A DNA stretch of 64,000 nt, taken from the NCBI GenBank assembly GCA_017590115.1, contig JAGGNK010006559.1, positions 3,827,642 through 3,891,641 on the forward strand, given 5' to 3'. The translations under genes and the position numbers were made by a program. Below, piece by piece: positions 13,201 through 26,686 of the stretch. Source of the stretch: Montifringilla adamsi (taxonomy: Eukaryota; Chordata; Aves; Passeriformes; Passeridae). Position 1 is the first letter of the stretch. Every line of letters begins with the position of its first letter. The notes under the pieces were generated by a model. It was given only the letters and a program-made list of their open reading frames with translations, was not told the origin of the DNA and ran no database searches.

Positions 13201-16200
13201 CCTGTTGCGGGGGGTGGTTTGCGGTATCCCACACGTCTCCCAGCCTGTGCCATGAGGTCAGCGTACATGGCTGTAAAACCGTTGGAGCTGCAGCAGCTGG
13301 CCCCGTGCTGTGGGGGCGGGAATGGGGCGAGCGGGGCTGGAAGCTGGGCTAACTTCACGGCTGCGCCATCCCGGGCCACGCTGGCTCGGATAACAGCGGG
13401 ATCCTGCTGCCCGGGCAGGCAGAGCGGGGGGCGTGCGAGAACTTCACTGGAAAAGGGGAAGCAGGAGAAAGGAAGCAGCAACCAGGGAGAGAGGGTGTGT
13501 GGTGAGGAATCGGTTTTCCCCTTGGAGGTGAGGTAAGGCTGCAGTGGGAAGCCCGGCCCACAGAAGGTGCAGTGCAGCTGGGAGTCCAGGTGCACCGTGA
13601 CCCTGTTCAGTGTCACTTTCACACCTATGGTATTTAGGCCACTTGCAGTTAACTGTGTCCTGCCTGCCAAAGTCTGTTTTCATTTGACATTTTTCTTCAA
13701 TCACTTATGCAGGGTTTTTTGGTAACCCTTGGAGTACTTTACATTCTCTTTAAAACTCATTTAGTTTAGTATTTTTTTTTTCCTTTCTCTACTTGGCATC
13801 TTGCAATTGTCAACTTCCCGCCTCACTTTTTCCCAGTAGGGATTACTGGCACAAATACAGCTCATATTCACTTTTCAGGACATTACTTGTTTAAAGTCTC
13901 CTGTTCACCAACTGCCAGAGTTGTTACATCTCTATCCTGTTTCGCTGGTTCAGCAGGCTCTTCTCCCATGAGTTCCAGCCTTCAGACTGAAGGAGAAGAG
14001 ATTAGATTAGCCACTCACTCTAGCAAAATGTCACTTAGAGCTGTTGCTGTTCCAGACATGATAATTGCACCCATGTGTGCTGTATGCGGTTCAGTGTCTA
14101 TTCCAGTCCCTGTCACGACAATGAGTGCCTGGAGTTCTGCACACACAGAAAATTATATAAGCTGGTACTAGCTGTGCTACAAAGTAAAATCTCAGGCTGC
14201 TTTCTCCATCTGTATTTTGCATGCGCTCCTGCTGACAGCTCAAAGCCATTTTGCTCACCTTTCCCTTTGAAACTGGCTTTATTTGCGTTTAAACTCCTTT
14301 TTCTTTCTGAAGCTGAGGTGTCAGGTCTGGGACTACAGCTGGCAGGATTCTCAAGTCCTGCTACACACATTTGCAGAACAGGATAGCTTTCACCAACAGG
14401 TCGACTTCACAGCCCTTTGTAGCTCTGCAGAGCTGCTTCATTGTGCAACATGAATCACAGTCCCTGAAGCTGATGCAGCCATGAATAAATCGCATCTGCC
14501 TCCCAGCTAATCTGTGTTCCACTGGATAGGAGGGTTTCTGCCAAATTCCATGTGTTTCTACTGACAAACAAGGTGTTGATCTTTCAGCTGCTTACACAAC
14601 GTGTAATAAACCTGTAAAAAGGCACAGGAGTACTTTGAATTAGTGACTTAACTGGGGGGAGGAGGGGGGGCACAGGTGGCAGATTGTGAGTTGAATGAGT
14701 GCAGCTGACAACCATCTAACCCTGTTTATTCTTGGATAGTTTCCCTGGGACCACAGACCAGGGCTGTGGCTGCTTTCTCTAATTGCAGCCTAGGCAGTGC
14801 CTGCCCTGGGCACCAAGCCCTATCTCTAGGTGAGTAACAACATGACCCTCTCAGAGTGAAGAACCCTTGTCTAGGCATATATAAACCCTGCACATGGTTT
14901 TTTTTATGAGCCTTTCATCACATCATTTAGCTGACATTAAAAGAGGATTGACCTGACGATGGTGAGAGTGGGTCAGTCCCAGAGCTGTGGGTTTTGCAGT
15001 AGATATATCTATGTTTGCCTGGCTTCTCTGAGTCTTTCCATCTCTGTAGAGTTGCCACACTGCTGGGGAAATAGTGACCTGGAGCTCCTCCATCAGTGAC
15101 ATTTCACAAGTTGGCAGGACTTGCATTCTTTTTGGGAATATTCATTTTTATATGTAGTGTTACAGAAATAATTCCCAACTCTGAGGCTTGTAGTTTTACT
15201 ACTATGGCTTTCTATAAGTGTACAGAGAATGTTTGATCCTGCCTCTGAAGTCCCCACAGCCTGATAGCTCTGTGGGAAATAATGTGTCACACACTCCACA
15301 CTTGCTTCTGCTTCCTCTCCAAAACCAAACAGGGCCTGAGTGGCTTCCATAAGGGATAAACCATTTGGTTTCTTTAACTGATGTGTCCTATCTAGTTTCA
15401 GCATAAACCAAGTGTTCTTCCCTATCTCAATTTTTCCTCTGGTGTTCTAGCTCTTTTGCAGGAACACAATTGGTTTTTTTGTTGATTGGCAAATAAATTC
15501 TAGTGTTCAGCTGGGGCTCTTGGCCTTTAGAAGCCTCTCCTGTAGAAGCTGTTGATGGAGAAGATAGTCTTGATCATAATATGCCATCAGTTTATAGATT
15601 TTACCAAGATGCAATTTTGTGTGAGTGTGTGTGTGTATGTATATCTATATCCCATATATATCCTAGTAAGGATACCATATATGTATTGGCCCTAGAATTT
15701 ATATAAAAAAATTAAAGTAATTTGACCGATGTGAGAAGAATGTAATGTTCCCAAGCTTGCTTTTATGAATTCATATAGCTTGTCTTGGAAATTGTTCTGG
15801 ATAGAAGACACATAACTGATGGTAAGGATCTCAACAGTTTTGTAATTTTCCTGAGTAAGCATTCAGCTGTTTTGCCAGAGCCTGTAATTTCACTTCCTTT
15901 TCTAGCCTGCAAAGTTCTGATTGCTTGACCTTGTGTCCAGTGTTTTATTTTGTTTTCTTTTGCACTTCTAGTCTCATTCCTTGCTTGAACTCTCCCTCTA
16001 TCATTTCTTTGTCTGTTTGACTTGAGAGTGCTTACATAATATCATGCATAGTCCATTTAACTAGGTTAGAGATATTTTGACTAGTTTTGTACTGTTTTGA
16101 AAGGCATCTGATTTCTGTTACTCCACTACACTAACCACAACAGCAAATCTTGCTCTGATGCACACAGATCAACTTCTGTTTATGAGAGAAAGCACATTTT

Positions 16201-18018
16201 CCCTGTGTAGATAGCTCAGCTTTTTTCTAACTTCTGCTTTTTGTGTTGTGACAGGGGAAAGGCAAGGAAAGAAGCAATTAATAATAAAATCCATTGGGCA
16301 TTTTCAAAAATGCAGGGATTATTTTTAGTTTTGAGTTAGTGGTGTTGCTGGTTTCAGTGCACTTTCAGAGTCCTGGCTCTGCTGCCATGAACCTTCTCCT
16401 GGTGAGGTGTGAAGCAGACATTCCTCTGCTAACCTGAATGAAAAGGTTAGTTCAGGTTATTGTATTAAACACTGCTTAGGCAGTTGCTTCTGTAACTCAT
16501 TCTTCATGTTTAATTCAGCTGGCTTGCATTCAGCCAAGGTATTTCCAGTGATGTGCTGCCAGCTTTCTCCAAAGGCCTCCTCAAAAGTTTTTCTTCCTTA
16601 GCTGGTGATATGTGGAAAAAACCTCCTGTAACTATCTTGGTTTAGTGTATAGATTTGCATCTGCGAAGCACATACTGTCTGTCGTAAAACAGCCAGTCCC
16701 CCTACCTCCCTTCCCCTGCCAAACCAACCTTAACCCCTGCTACTGTGTCCATGACACCTGGGGCAGAGAGGAATGTCCCAGTCAACCTCTGAAGGGAGAG
16801 TGACATCCCTTACCATCTCTTTGAACCCTGGGAGGAGGTGGTGGGAATGCAGACATACAGGTCTCCCTATGGGAGAGTTCACACTCGGTCCTGCAACGCC
16901 TTACCCCTTCACCTGTGTGTGATCATGGGGTGCTGGTGGTCTTGGGGAGGGCAGCGTGTGAAGCCCAGCTGGCTATTGTGCTCACAGCCAGCACCACTCT
17001 CTGAGCTTCCTCTGATGTGGCAGTGTGAGTTTAAATAAACAGGAGGCATGAAAGGAGGTGTGGGGGACTGTGTCATTTCTCTCATATTTACACTGATAAG
17101 CAACAGGTATTTCCGCTGTGAAAAATTTAATTTCCTTTCCTTTTGAAATGCAGTGATGCAGAAACCCAGGTTTCCTTCCACGGGGTCAGAAGAGCAAGGA
17201 GGGCTGCACGGCCCAGCTGATGCCTGTGTTGGCCAGACTCTCCCCATCTGGCAGAAGTGACTCATTGGCGGCATGACCCAGGCGCTGTGAGCCTTGTTGA
17301 GCTCAGGGGGAGTTTGACTTCAGATCCTCTATTTCCTTGAAGATTTGCCTTTAGTCCTTGCCTTACCCCAGCCTTCATTTGCATTTGCTGTCCAGCCTGG
17401 GCTGAAGTGGTCTGCCCCAGATGCCTTCCCAGGCCAGTGGCTCCCTTGTTTTGGGGAGTGGGGTGCTGCCATTGCAGAGCTGAAGCTGTGGCCTCCACCT
17501 GGGGCTCATTACACGCTGCTTCCTCTCCAGCTGCCAGGGGCTGGACAGAGAGCAGGGAAATGGCACGCAAGGCGCTTGTAAAACCCTCAGCCCTGTCTGC
17601 CATTAGAGTAAGAGCTGGCTGAGCCTCCCTCCCTGCAGGACGGGCTTCCTGCCCTAGGAAATCCCCTGCTGTAAGGCAGCCCAGTGGATCCACCTTGGGG
17701 ATCTCAAACTGTGGCCAGTCTGCACTGGCTGGGTACAGAATGAGAGCTGTGGGTTTTTAGAAAACCCTAATAAAACTTTTGATTATGCATAAGAAAAAGA
17801 AATAAGTGATCCTTCCTGCTCCCCAGCTCTGTGGTTTGTCTAAACTTACTTCCCTGGAATACACTGGAGTTTGATCTTTGAGAAACGATATCTAAAAAGC
17901 CCACCTGTAAAAACGTAACTGTTCCAGCGATAGGATCATGATCTGCCTTTGATCCTGTAAATTGTTGAACCACAACTCTATTCGTTGCCCAAGGACTGCA
18001 GGAAATGTACGCGGGGTT

Positions 18019-18372
18019 ATGCAAATCCCTAGGAGAGGGAATGTTTTGCAGGGAGGGGGGGGAAGATGGCTCTTGCCGCAATTGTCAGTCTCTGGACTGC
18101 AGCTGAATAGTTTGGCAGTCCCCGCGCTCTCCTGTGTCACCCCGCTGCCAGTTCCCACGGCTCCTACCCCTCTCTGCTCACCGTTCAATTGTGCAAGTTT
18201 GGAGCGGCGAGCTTTTTCCAGATCTCGCCCTGCGTGTGCTGGTGACATTTACAGGCAGAGCCTTCAAGCTCCGTCCTTCGTCTGCATTTTTCTCCGAGCC
18301 ACCACTGTGAGTGCAGTGTTCATGTTTCGCCTCTAAATCCCCGCGACTTTTGCTGGCTGAGGATATTTGCAT
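18019..18372. promoter_or_regulatory. Two octamer (POU) motifs flanking a GC-rich patch
   Basis: ATGCAAAT at 18019-18026 and its reverse complement ATTTGCAT at 18365-18372 are exact POU-factor octamers. They flank a GC-richer, non-repetitive patch. The arrangement resembles a regulatory element, but no function can be read from it. Confidence 0.25.
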
Positions 18373-19816
18373 GGGGTGGGTCAATCTGGTGGTGAGACAC
18401 AAAACAATTTATTTAGGAACCTTGAGGGAGATAAGCCTGCACCAGAGCCAAACCAAGGCAGGACAACAGCAACAACACAACACGGACACGGCCAGCACAT
18501 GGGAGCTGTCAGGCAGGACTTTAATTTTGTGTAAAATGTGAATTTTCCTCTTTCCCAGACTTGCAAAAGAATAGCCAAAACCCTTGTAAAGACACAAGTT
18601 GTGTGTAGTGTGGGAGTACATCCATCAGCAACACCACATTCAAAACAAGAGTGCTTGACATTGTAACCACAGCTCAGGGTAACAGATCCTGATAAAAAAT
18701 AAAAATAGAGGTCCTTTGATACCTTCTCTATTCTTACTTTTTTTTTTAATTTTTTTTTCTTTTAGTATGTAAGCTAAGAGGCATGACACTTTGGTACTTC
18801 ATCCAATTTACTTTAATTTGCATGTTGAAGGAAGACATTCAAAGGCAGGCTGAGCCCACCGCTGCCCAGCTGCCCTGGTAGGACAGCCATGCTGTGCTTG
18901 TGTGCTGTGCCTGGGAAGGCTGTGCTGCATCCAGAGCACTGCCCAGCCTTTTCCATAAGCTGCATATACCGCACAGGTGCAGGGGCTGCACACACCAGAA
19001 TGTGGGGCAGTGCTGCATCAGCTGGGCAGGAGTTTGTTTTGCTGTTTCTGTTTGGTTTTTTCACCTCGGTGATAATTCTTACCCAATGCGTGATCTCTGC
19101 TCTATGTACTTTACTACTCCTTGTGATAATCAAAATCCGGCCCTGAACTTTTTCGCTACAAAAGAAACAAGAACTTTGCCCTGCTGGCTGTTAACAGGGC
19201 ACTCAGCGATGCTGCAGCCTCTTCTCACGTGCAAAAACCCCCAAAGTCTGTGGAAATCTGGGTTATGCTGATGACAGAATGCTTATTGTTTTTTCACCAG
19301 TGCAGGTGGACCTCAGGTACTTTGACATGGACATGAAATTTCTGGTGTCAGACTCCTTAGAAAAGGAGCAGGCACCCAACCGGCTGTTGGAACAAAAACC
19401 TTTAAACGCCAGGACCGCCAATAACGTGCTGTGCACGGCTCAAAGTGCAACCTGTGGTGGGTTCAAAGCTCTGAAACATTAACCAGACCTTGGGTCACCG
19501 TCTGTAGTTGCCGCTGGGTGCCCACACCATGGCTCCCGGGAGCGGGAAGTGAGGGTGGCGCTATTATTATCCATGCGGAGAACGGGTGCAGCGGTGTTTG
19601 CACAGCGTGGATGGAAGCGCTGGTGGCCGCCCCCAGGATCAGGGTGTGCGGCGGCCGGGCAGCAATGACAAGGTACGAGCTTCCCCGTGCGGGGAACAGG
19701 GAGAGCCAAGCGCTTAAATCTCAGCTCCAGCTCTTGGTGAAGGGCTCTGATGAACACTGCGGTGATGGTGGTGGCGGTGAGAGGCTGTCCTTTCACATCC
19801 ACTCTTTTGTTTGCAG

Positions 19817-19874
19817 GTATAACCTGCCTCAGGTGAAACCCCTGACTCTAAGCCTCCCCCTGACCCCAAATGAG
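19817..19874 (+). ncRNA. Exon-like 58-bp segment with consensus splice sites
   Basis: The left edge is CACTCTTTTGTTTGCAG, a near-ideal 3' splice site. The right edge is GAG followed by GTAAGG, a strong 5' splice site. Between them one frame reads YNLPQVKPLTLSLPLTPNE without a stop. No protein family was recognised. About 520 bases upstream another pyrimidine-rich acceptor (TTGTTTTTTCACCAG, ending 19300) precedes a 60-codon open stretch that ends at a stop at 19480-19482. Together they could be exons of an unannotated intergenic transcript on the TGIF1 strand. Chance is a real alternative. Confidence 0.25.
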
Positions 19875-22800
19875 GTAAGGCTTGTGGAAAGAACAAATAT
19901 AATTTATGAAAATGCAGGCTGCAATAGCAGGGGAAAAGGAGAATGCTAGAGCTGCTTCTGGGCCCGCACCTCAGATGGTTTGGAGCTGGGTGGTGCTTTG
20001 GTGGTGTTTTCTTTTTAGCAGTGGTGAGGTGTCCTGGAGATCAGATGAGGAGATACGAGGAGCCAGAAGGCATTTCTGAGCATTCAAGTGTTGTAATCTT
20101 GTTACTGCTCCCTGAGCTCAGCTGACACAGGAGACAGGTAAACATCTCCCACTGCCCAGGTAGGTGACAGTATATAAATCTTCACAACACCCTGAGGAAT
20201 AACAAGTCTTTTGTAACTTTGACTTCGAACGCTGAAGGACTTATGCTTGCATGATGGATGGGCAGCGGCGCCCAGCCATATTCTGAGGCATAGCACAGCT
20301 CCCATCTCCCTTGCAGAGGTTTTATCCTCAGCCAGAGGGAGGATTCAGCAAGCTGTGCGTCAGTGCCGACTCTTGCAGCTGTAGCAACTTGTCATTTCCT
20401 TTCCAAACACCAGCACCCTCAGCAAGGCAGTTGGCCTTGGGCCAACAGCCATTCCTGTAGTGTCTGTTCCTGCTATACACTTGTGTAATGTTAACTTACC
20501 TGATTCCTATGTGGGTTTCTCCACAACCACTGCCACGTATCTGTATCTTGTCAGTGTGGTGGCTTTGGGAGCAACCTCTTCCATTATCAAGCCTTAAAGT
20601 GAGTTTACCTGAGAGCGTGGCCCTGTTCAGGGGAGCAAAGCGATGCTTTGCTGTGCTTATGCTGAATCACTGTTACCTGGCAAGGGTTTGGGAACTGTGA
20701 GATCATATTTTATTGTAGCATATTACAGAAAAGGCATTGGATTCTGGGTTTATATAAAAAGACTAATACTTGATCAGGATGATAAAATATTTAGGTCTAG
20801 AACTTTGCTTCACAGCTCTTTGTAAAGTAATTGCTCTAGTAGTAGTGGCAGAAGGAAGGACATGCTCATTTATGATGCTTTAAATCAGACAAATCATTTC
20901 CGAAGACAAATAACAAAACCATAGCAGAGAGCTCTGGTGCAGGGCTCCTTCTTGGATTGTAAACACTGCAAGACAGAAACCATTAATATTTACACAGTGT
21001 TCAGCCCAGCACAGTGCAGCTTCTCTGGCTGGGCCTTTGGAGGCACTAATAGGAATATTAAATCATGCTGAATACCTTCTTGCAATATTTACAGTTTAAC
21101 AATAACCAAGCGTGTGTGTGCTGAATACTGTGGATTGTGAGCAGGCAGCACCAGAACCAGAAAACTTGCGATGAGGCCAAGCCCTGTGATATCTTCCCCT
21201 GCTCATCACATGTGTGCTGTGGTGGCCAGGACCCTTTCTAGTGCTCCTAATATTCATCAGAAGCAACTTAGAAGGAATGATGCCAGAGTAAGTGTGTTAC
21301 TGTATGAGCTGTCACCAGTTGTTCCAAGGACTGTGGACTGAAAAGTCGGGGGGAAAAAAGCATTAAAAACACCACTGCTATGTTGCCCTGTGGGCTCACA
21401 GAAATTTGACACAGAGAAGAATTAGCCTTTTGCGGTTTCATGTTTCCCTGACCTTTTAAGAGGGGAAGAAAAAACCAGATCCAACTTCTGCTCCCAGTTA
21501 CAATGCTGAAAGTCCAGAGCAAATGTAATACACTGGCTCCTGAGGTGTGAGAGCACAGTTTCGTGTTGTCTATTGAAAAGCAGAGGGAGCTGATGTGTAA
21601 AGACAATTTAACAAAAGCTTTGTGAGTTCAAAGATAAACCTCCATCCCAGGCAAGTGTAATTATTGGTGTTTGAGTGTAATTTTGGTGTTTAAGGAGATC
21701 CATTCTACCTTCTCTGGAGGGATTTCTGTCTTGCTGTCAGTGTGAGGTAAAGCAGAAAACACGTGGCTCCTAGAGCACAATGCCCTCGTACATGTGAGTG
21801 AGGGATGTGCCACAGGGGAGGACTCTTGGGGACCAGCACTGCAGCTGACAGCCCAGGGCAGTGGCAACTGCTGCTGATGCATGTGGCAGGGATGCTGTGA
21901 CAGCACCTGCAATCACACCACTGGACACTTGGGAAGGCCTTGAACCGTTAGTGTTAAGCTCACACGTGCTACTTGATATGAAAACAGTTCCAGTTAGAAG
22001 TCATTTCAGAATTGTTATTTTCACTTATGCAGCTGTTGACAAACAAAACCTGCTTGGATTATATTTTAATGACAAACTCTGGATGCTTCCCCCTTTCTTT
22101 TGGCTCGGTTTCATGGTTTTATTTCCCACCTTCCACTAAAGGAAATTTTTATCTCAGAGAAAATACAGGAGGTGGGCTGCATCCTGCGTGACAACCCAGC
22201 ATTGTGTGGCAGAAGCTGATAGACATGAATCATCACAATGATTGCAATACTGCACACAAGTAGCTTTTCTTACAAGCACAAGGGTGTTAAGCAAAGGATG
22301 AGAAACACGTGGAGTACACTGCAGTTTGCCAATGTATGGCTGGGTTCCCAGGTCCGTGTACGTTCTTGCAGACAGGCTGCAGTTGTCATGATGCTATTGC
22401 CAGGAAAGATGTAAACAAAAGGAAACCTCTTGTCCGTTGAAGCATTAGGTTAGTAATACAAATGAGTACTTCACGGAGTCTTTCAGATCGATACACGCCA
22501 TCTATTTGTCAGAGCTGTTTTCCTCTGAGGTGTAGTCATACAGCCTCTTTGACGTAAGTCACCGTTTTTTTACATTTTTTAAACAACAGCAGTATTTACT
22601 ATGTGGTGAATCAGGGTAATGAGCAAGATCAGAGGATCCTCTTGCAGAGGATCATGACTTAAAATTCATGGCTTAAAATTCAGTGTGTTTTAGGCAAAGC
22701 GTTTCTGGATTCACTTGAAGACTGACACATGGACATGTTTCCATTGAAGTTGCTACAGGTTTGTCTTTATGTATGCCTTCACTAAATTTTATAGCTGGCA

Positions 22801-25800
22801 ATTAGTCTGGGATGAAGTCTGGTTTCTCTCCCAACACTGCAAATGCAATTGTGTAACTTCACTAAGATTCCAAGCCTGGTTCTTTTGCTGGATTAAAACA
22901 GTAGATAGCGAGATGAAAAGAGAAGTCACCCTTTCAAACTCTTCTTTCCCACTATGACAGCTTATTTCATGGAAGCAGCAGCCATCTGACCTGGATTACT
23001 TTTGGTTTGTGTTTAATGCACACCACATTCCCCTAGAGTTGCCACTGCTGCCATAGCAATGCCCTGCCCTGTGCAAGGCCTGCTGTTGCCCAGGGGCTTG
23101 TATCTCCCTGCCCTCAGCTGGCACCATGATACTGCTCTGCGTCTGATGGTTTGTGGAAATTGTAGAATTGTGGTCATGGAGGCACTGATGTACTGGGAAG
23201 GGATGTCACATATTTAAAAACTATTTACTGAAATGCTGCACCGAGGTGGGAAGAGATTTTCCCCTTCAGCTGTTGCTACGGGTGTGATTGTCCCACAGCA
23301 CAGCAAAATGCCACCTCAGTTTTAGTGCAACATCTGTGAGCTGTCTGGCCCATATGATTTTTTCCCCTTTTGTTGACAATTATTGACTGGAGAGATGAAG
23401 AATGACACATGCTTAAGTGCATCAGTTATCTCAATTTCCTTCCCCTTAGGCCTGGTTTAGCCAAGATTTACCAGAACAGTCTATCAAATGAAGAAGTTTC
23501 AGTATTTTTTTGTTTTTCAGGTGATAGGAATTTTCTTATGAAGACTGACTGGAGCACAGTGAGTTATTATTACAACCACTTATTTAAAAAAAAAAAAAAA
23601 AAGACAACGTGCTGCAAGATAACAAATAATATAGCCCAACTTGTGCAATGCAGTAACTTCTCAATACTACAAAAAACCCAGGGATGATCACAGTCCTGAA
23701 TGCACGCTCACAAAACCATTCCAGATTGCAACTGTGAGCACCCATAGTCACTTCAACAGGAAAAAGTAAGATATAGTCTTTTAAGGACACGACTTTGATA
23801 ATTCTCTAGTTTGAAGCCAGGGATAAGTGATAGGTTAGGACATTCCCACTGGGGAAATAGGCTAGTTACATTGGAATGGGTTACCCTTTGCTATTCAACA
23901 TCTCAGCTCCCTAGTTACCATCTTCAAACTAAGGTGTTTGCCTCAGCACATGGTTGTTTACACAGTGACTTATCTTACCTTGGTGAGATATTTGATACCC
24001 ATAAAACATCCGTCACACTCTGTCCTACTGCTTTTCTTTAACTCAGGGCAAGGCCCATCCCTCTTCCAAAACCTTTGGCAGCTTTGAAATATGGCAGTGT
24101 TGCCGTCGGTGTAGCTCAGGGGCTATGCAGTGGTTGCTTTCTCCAGAGGTTCTGCAACATTTCAGTACTTTCCCCTCTTTGAACAGAGGTGGCAAAATCC
24201 ATAATTTGTTTCCATTCTGCTTGCCTGAAAATGAAGAAAAGTTTGGCACCCTGTCACAGAGATAGTTAAGTGAAGATTCAATACAATGAAGGCCTCTGCA
24301 TCAGGAGTAGCCCATAATAGGTGGTGGCAATGTCACAACTCAGCTTGTTTTTTAATATAGCTCTTTTTTTTTCCTTGTTTCATGTGTGGGGTTTTTTTTT
24401 TTCCCTCTGGGTGGAGCAGAGCTGGGAAGGTGATGACTTACCTGCTACAGCTCGGTAGATCGCAATCTGGAACTGGCAGAGTGTTAACACAATGCCCCAG
24501 CAGAGCTTTTCTGTCTCTAATTTCAATGATTATGTTGTTACTGGATCAGTGAAGAGAACCATGAAAAACACAATTACCAGGAAGCCCTGTTCCTTAGCTC
24601 ACCTCTTTGTCTCACTGCGAGTGGGGCATGTGACTCAGGGAGCAATAGAGGACCGGCTGTAATCTCAGCACTACCGAGAAGGGTGCTGTCCGCCGATGGG
24701 ACCCAAGCGTGGGAAAGCCTGACTGCCGGCTGGAAGGGCCAGTCACGTCATGTTTTGCAGCTGGCATCCAAATGCACCCTGATGAATAAACTGAGAGCAG
24801 CTACCTTCTCCTGCCACAACGGTGGCCGAGCAGCCGTGCAGAAGAGGGGCTGTAAAAACCTCCCTGCATGCAAAAGCACAGGGAAGGGACGGTGTTGTGA
24901 ATGAGCTTGCTGTGACAGCACAGAAATGTTTTATAGGTCACTGGCATAGCATCAGACTAAAGGGAGAGGGGATGAGTATGTTTCAGCTGTGAGTGCTGGT
25001 CTCAGGTTTGCTCAGTGCAGGACCATGGCTAGTGGGCCTGACCCGACCCTGTTCCGTGATGCGTAGTGGGAAAAAAAGAAATTCACTTGCTCTCTGCACT
25101 CCAAATCATGTATAGACCTATGACCTCAACAACAAATACCAGTAGCAGCAGAGCAGCCAATATTTTTATCATTAATTGCTATCAAAAATGTCAGCTCAAA
25201 GTCATCAGATTTGATAGGCGAGCATGCTCCAAACTGACGGCTGAAGTGAATTATTTGCCTATTGCGTGGTGCAAAAACAATGTCTTGCAGGAGAGAACAG
25301 ACATTGGCAAACAAACTGACAACAAGATATACTTCTGGGGAAGGCTTCTGATTTGATCTGGAAGGAAATACTGAGTATAAATACAGAGAAAGTTTACCTG
25401 CATGAAAGGTGGGGTTGAGCCATGGCTTGGACTTCCTTACTCTGCTGGAGAACAGTGTGAAACATACCTGCTATTTTACTCCCCTTGAGCTGTTCTCATT
25501 ACAAAAAGGTACCAGACACCTCAGAAAGTTTTTTAAGTAATAAAGCATTTCCCCCCCCGTCCCTGGTGCATCCATTTATCAGTGGCTAATGAGCATATAA
25601 ATTCCAGCATGTAAAGAAAAATCCCTTCATCTTGGTGTTAAGCAGAATTTTCCCTGCCCACGGATCTGCAGCACAAATCTTTCTGGTCTTTCTGTGCTGA
25701 GGGTCTAAACATGGGCAGACAGTACACGTTGCAGCACTGGCACACTAATAATGTAACTACCAGGTACTACAAATTGAATCAGGACCTGTTTAAATACTGG

Positions 25801-26369
25801 TATAACCATGAACATCATCCAGGACATGTTTCTGTGGGATTTGGTGACTGTCTTTATTTCACCCAGTGGGAAAAACCCCATATGGAAGCAGGATTCCAGT
25901 GAAGGGAAAGTTAGCTATGCCTGCCAGGAATCTCTTTTGCCCCCAAAAATTCAGACATCATGGGACATAAGCAGAAAATGAAAGAGAACCAGCGAGGGGA
26001 AAACCAAACAGGCTGGGGTCTTCTTGCCACTTCTTTTGAAGTCCCCAGTGTAACTCCTGGCATCTTCAGTGGGGTTTGGCTGGGCTCTGTGCAGAAGCGC
26101 CTTTGAAGATTTTGCTAAGGCTCAAGGCCTTGATCATGGCAACTTTTATGCCTGTGAGCAACTCTGTGCAGATGAACACTTCCAGGGTGCTCAGCAGGAT
26201 GCTTTGGATGAGACTTTGCAGGGCTAGTCTTAAGCAATGAGAGCTTAAGAGAAATATTCTGGTTGTTGTGCTTTTATCCTTGACCACATCAAATGAAATG
26301 CCTTGGCAGTTCTGGAAGAATGAATTTGCATTGAAAACCCACAGCTCTTACAAGCAGTGCATTAATTAT

Positions 26370-26375
26370 TTTATT
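26370..26375 (-). terminator. DLGAP1: Candidate distal DLGAP1 polyadenylation signal
   Basis: TTTATT on +, so AATAAA on -, at the far edge of the AT-rich 3' UTR-like block. Beyond it, towards lower coordinates, composition changes to ordinary intergenic DNA. Other AATAAA hexamers occur within the block because it is AT-rich, so this choice is tentative. Confidence 0.35.
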
Positions 26376-26620
26376 AATTTGCTCTTTTTACATTATGGGA
26401 AACATTCATCTATTTACATTTTCCTGTCCACACACAAACCAGATAGATAATCCTAGGGAAACCCAAATCATTAAGCCATAAAAACACTCTTTTCTGTCGA
26501 AAGGCTTTCAAATTTGTGTCTTTTGTTTCAAATCAAAAACATTTTTAAAATCACATTTGGGAATGCAGGTAGGCCAGTGATTTACATTCTACTTAAAATA
26601 TGCATTTGACCATTTTCCTT

Positions 26621-26686
26621 AAAAAAACAAAAACAAAACAAAAACAAAAACAAAAACAAAAAAAAAAAAAAAAACCAAAAAAAAAA
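26621..26686. repeat. A-rich (AAAAAC)n simple repeat
   Basis: Repeating A4-7C units followed by a pure A run and another A run. Within the presumed DLGAP1 3' UTR it would be transcribed as a U-rich (GUUUUU)n tract. Confidence 0.9.

Larger units (their letters stand above)
10281..26349. other. Intergenic region between convergent TGIF1 and DLGAP1
   Basis: No protein-coding gene was recognised in these 16 kb. Open frames are short or lie in GC-richer patches (13.15-13.56, 17.3-17.65, 18.0-18.35 kb) without domain motifs. The largest is a 227-codon minus-strand frame at 12987-13670. Short homopolymers occur (for example 18740-18765 and 24364-24400). No clear transposable element was recognised. 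Candidate non-coding features are listed separately at 17.99-18.39, 19.29-19.87 and 25.09-25.34 kb. Confidence 0.7.

Noticed and set aside
12987..13670. 227-codon minus-strand frame in the intergenic region
   Set aside because: It lies in a GC-richer patch, reads as low-complexity Pro/Ser/Gln-rich residues with no domain, and overlaps equally open + strand frames.
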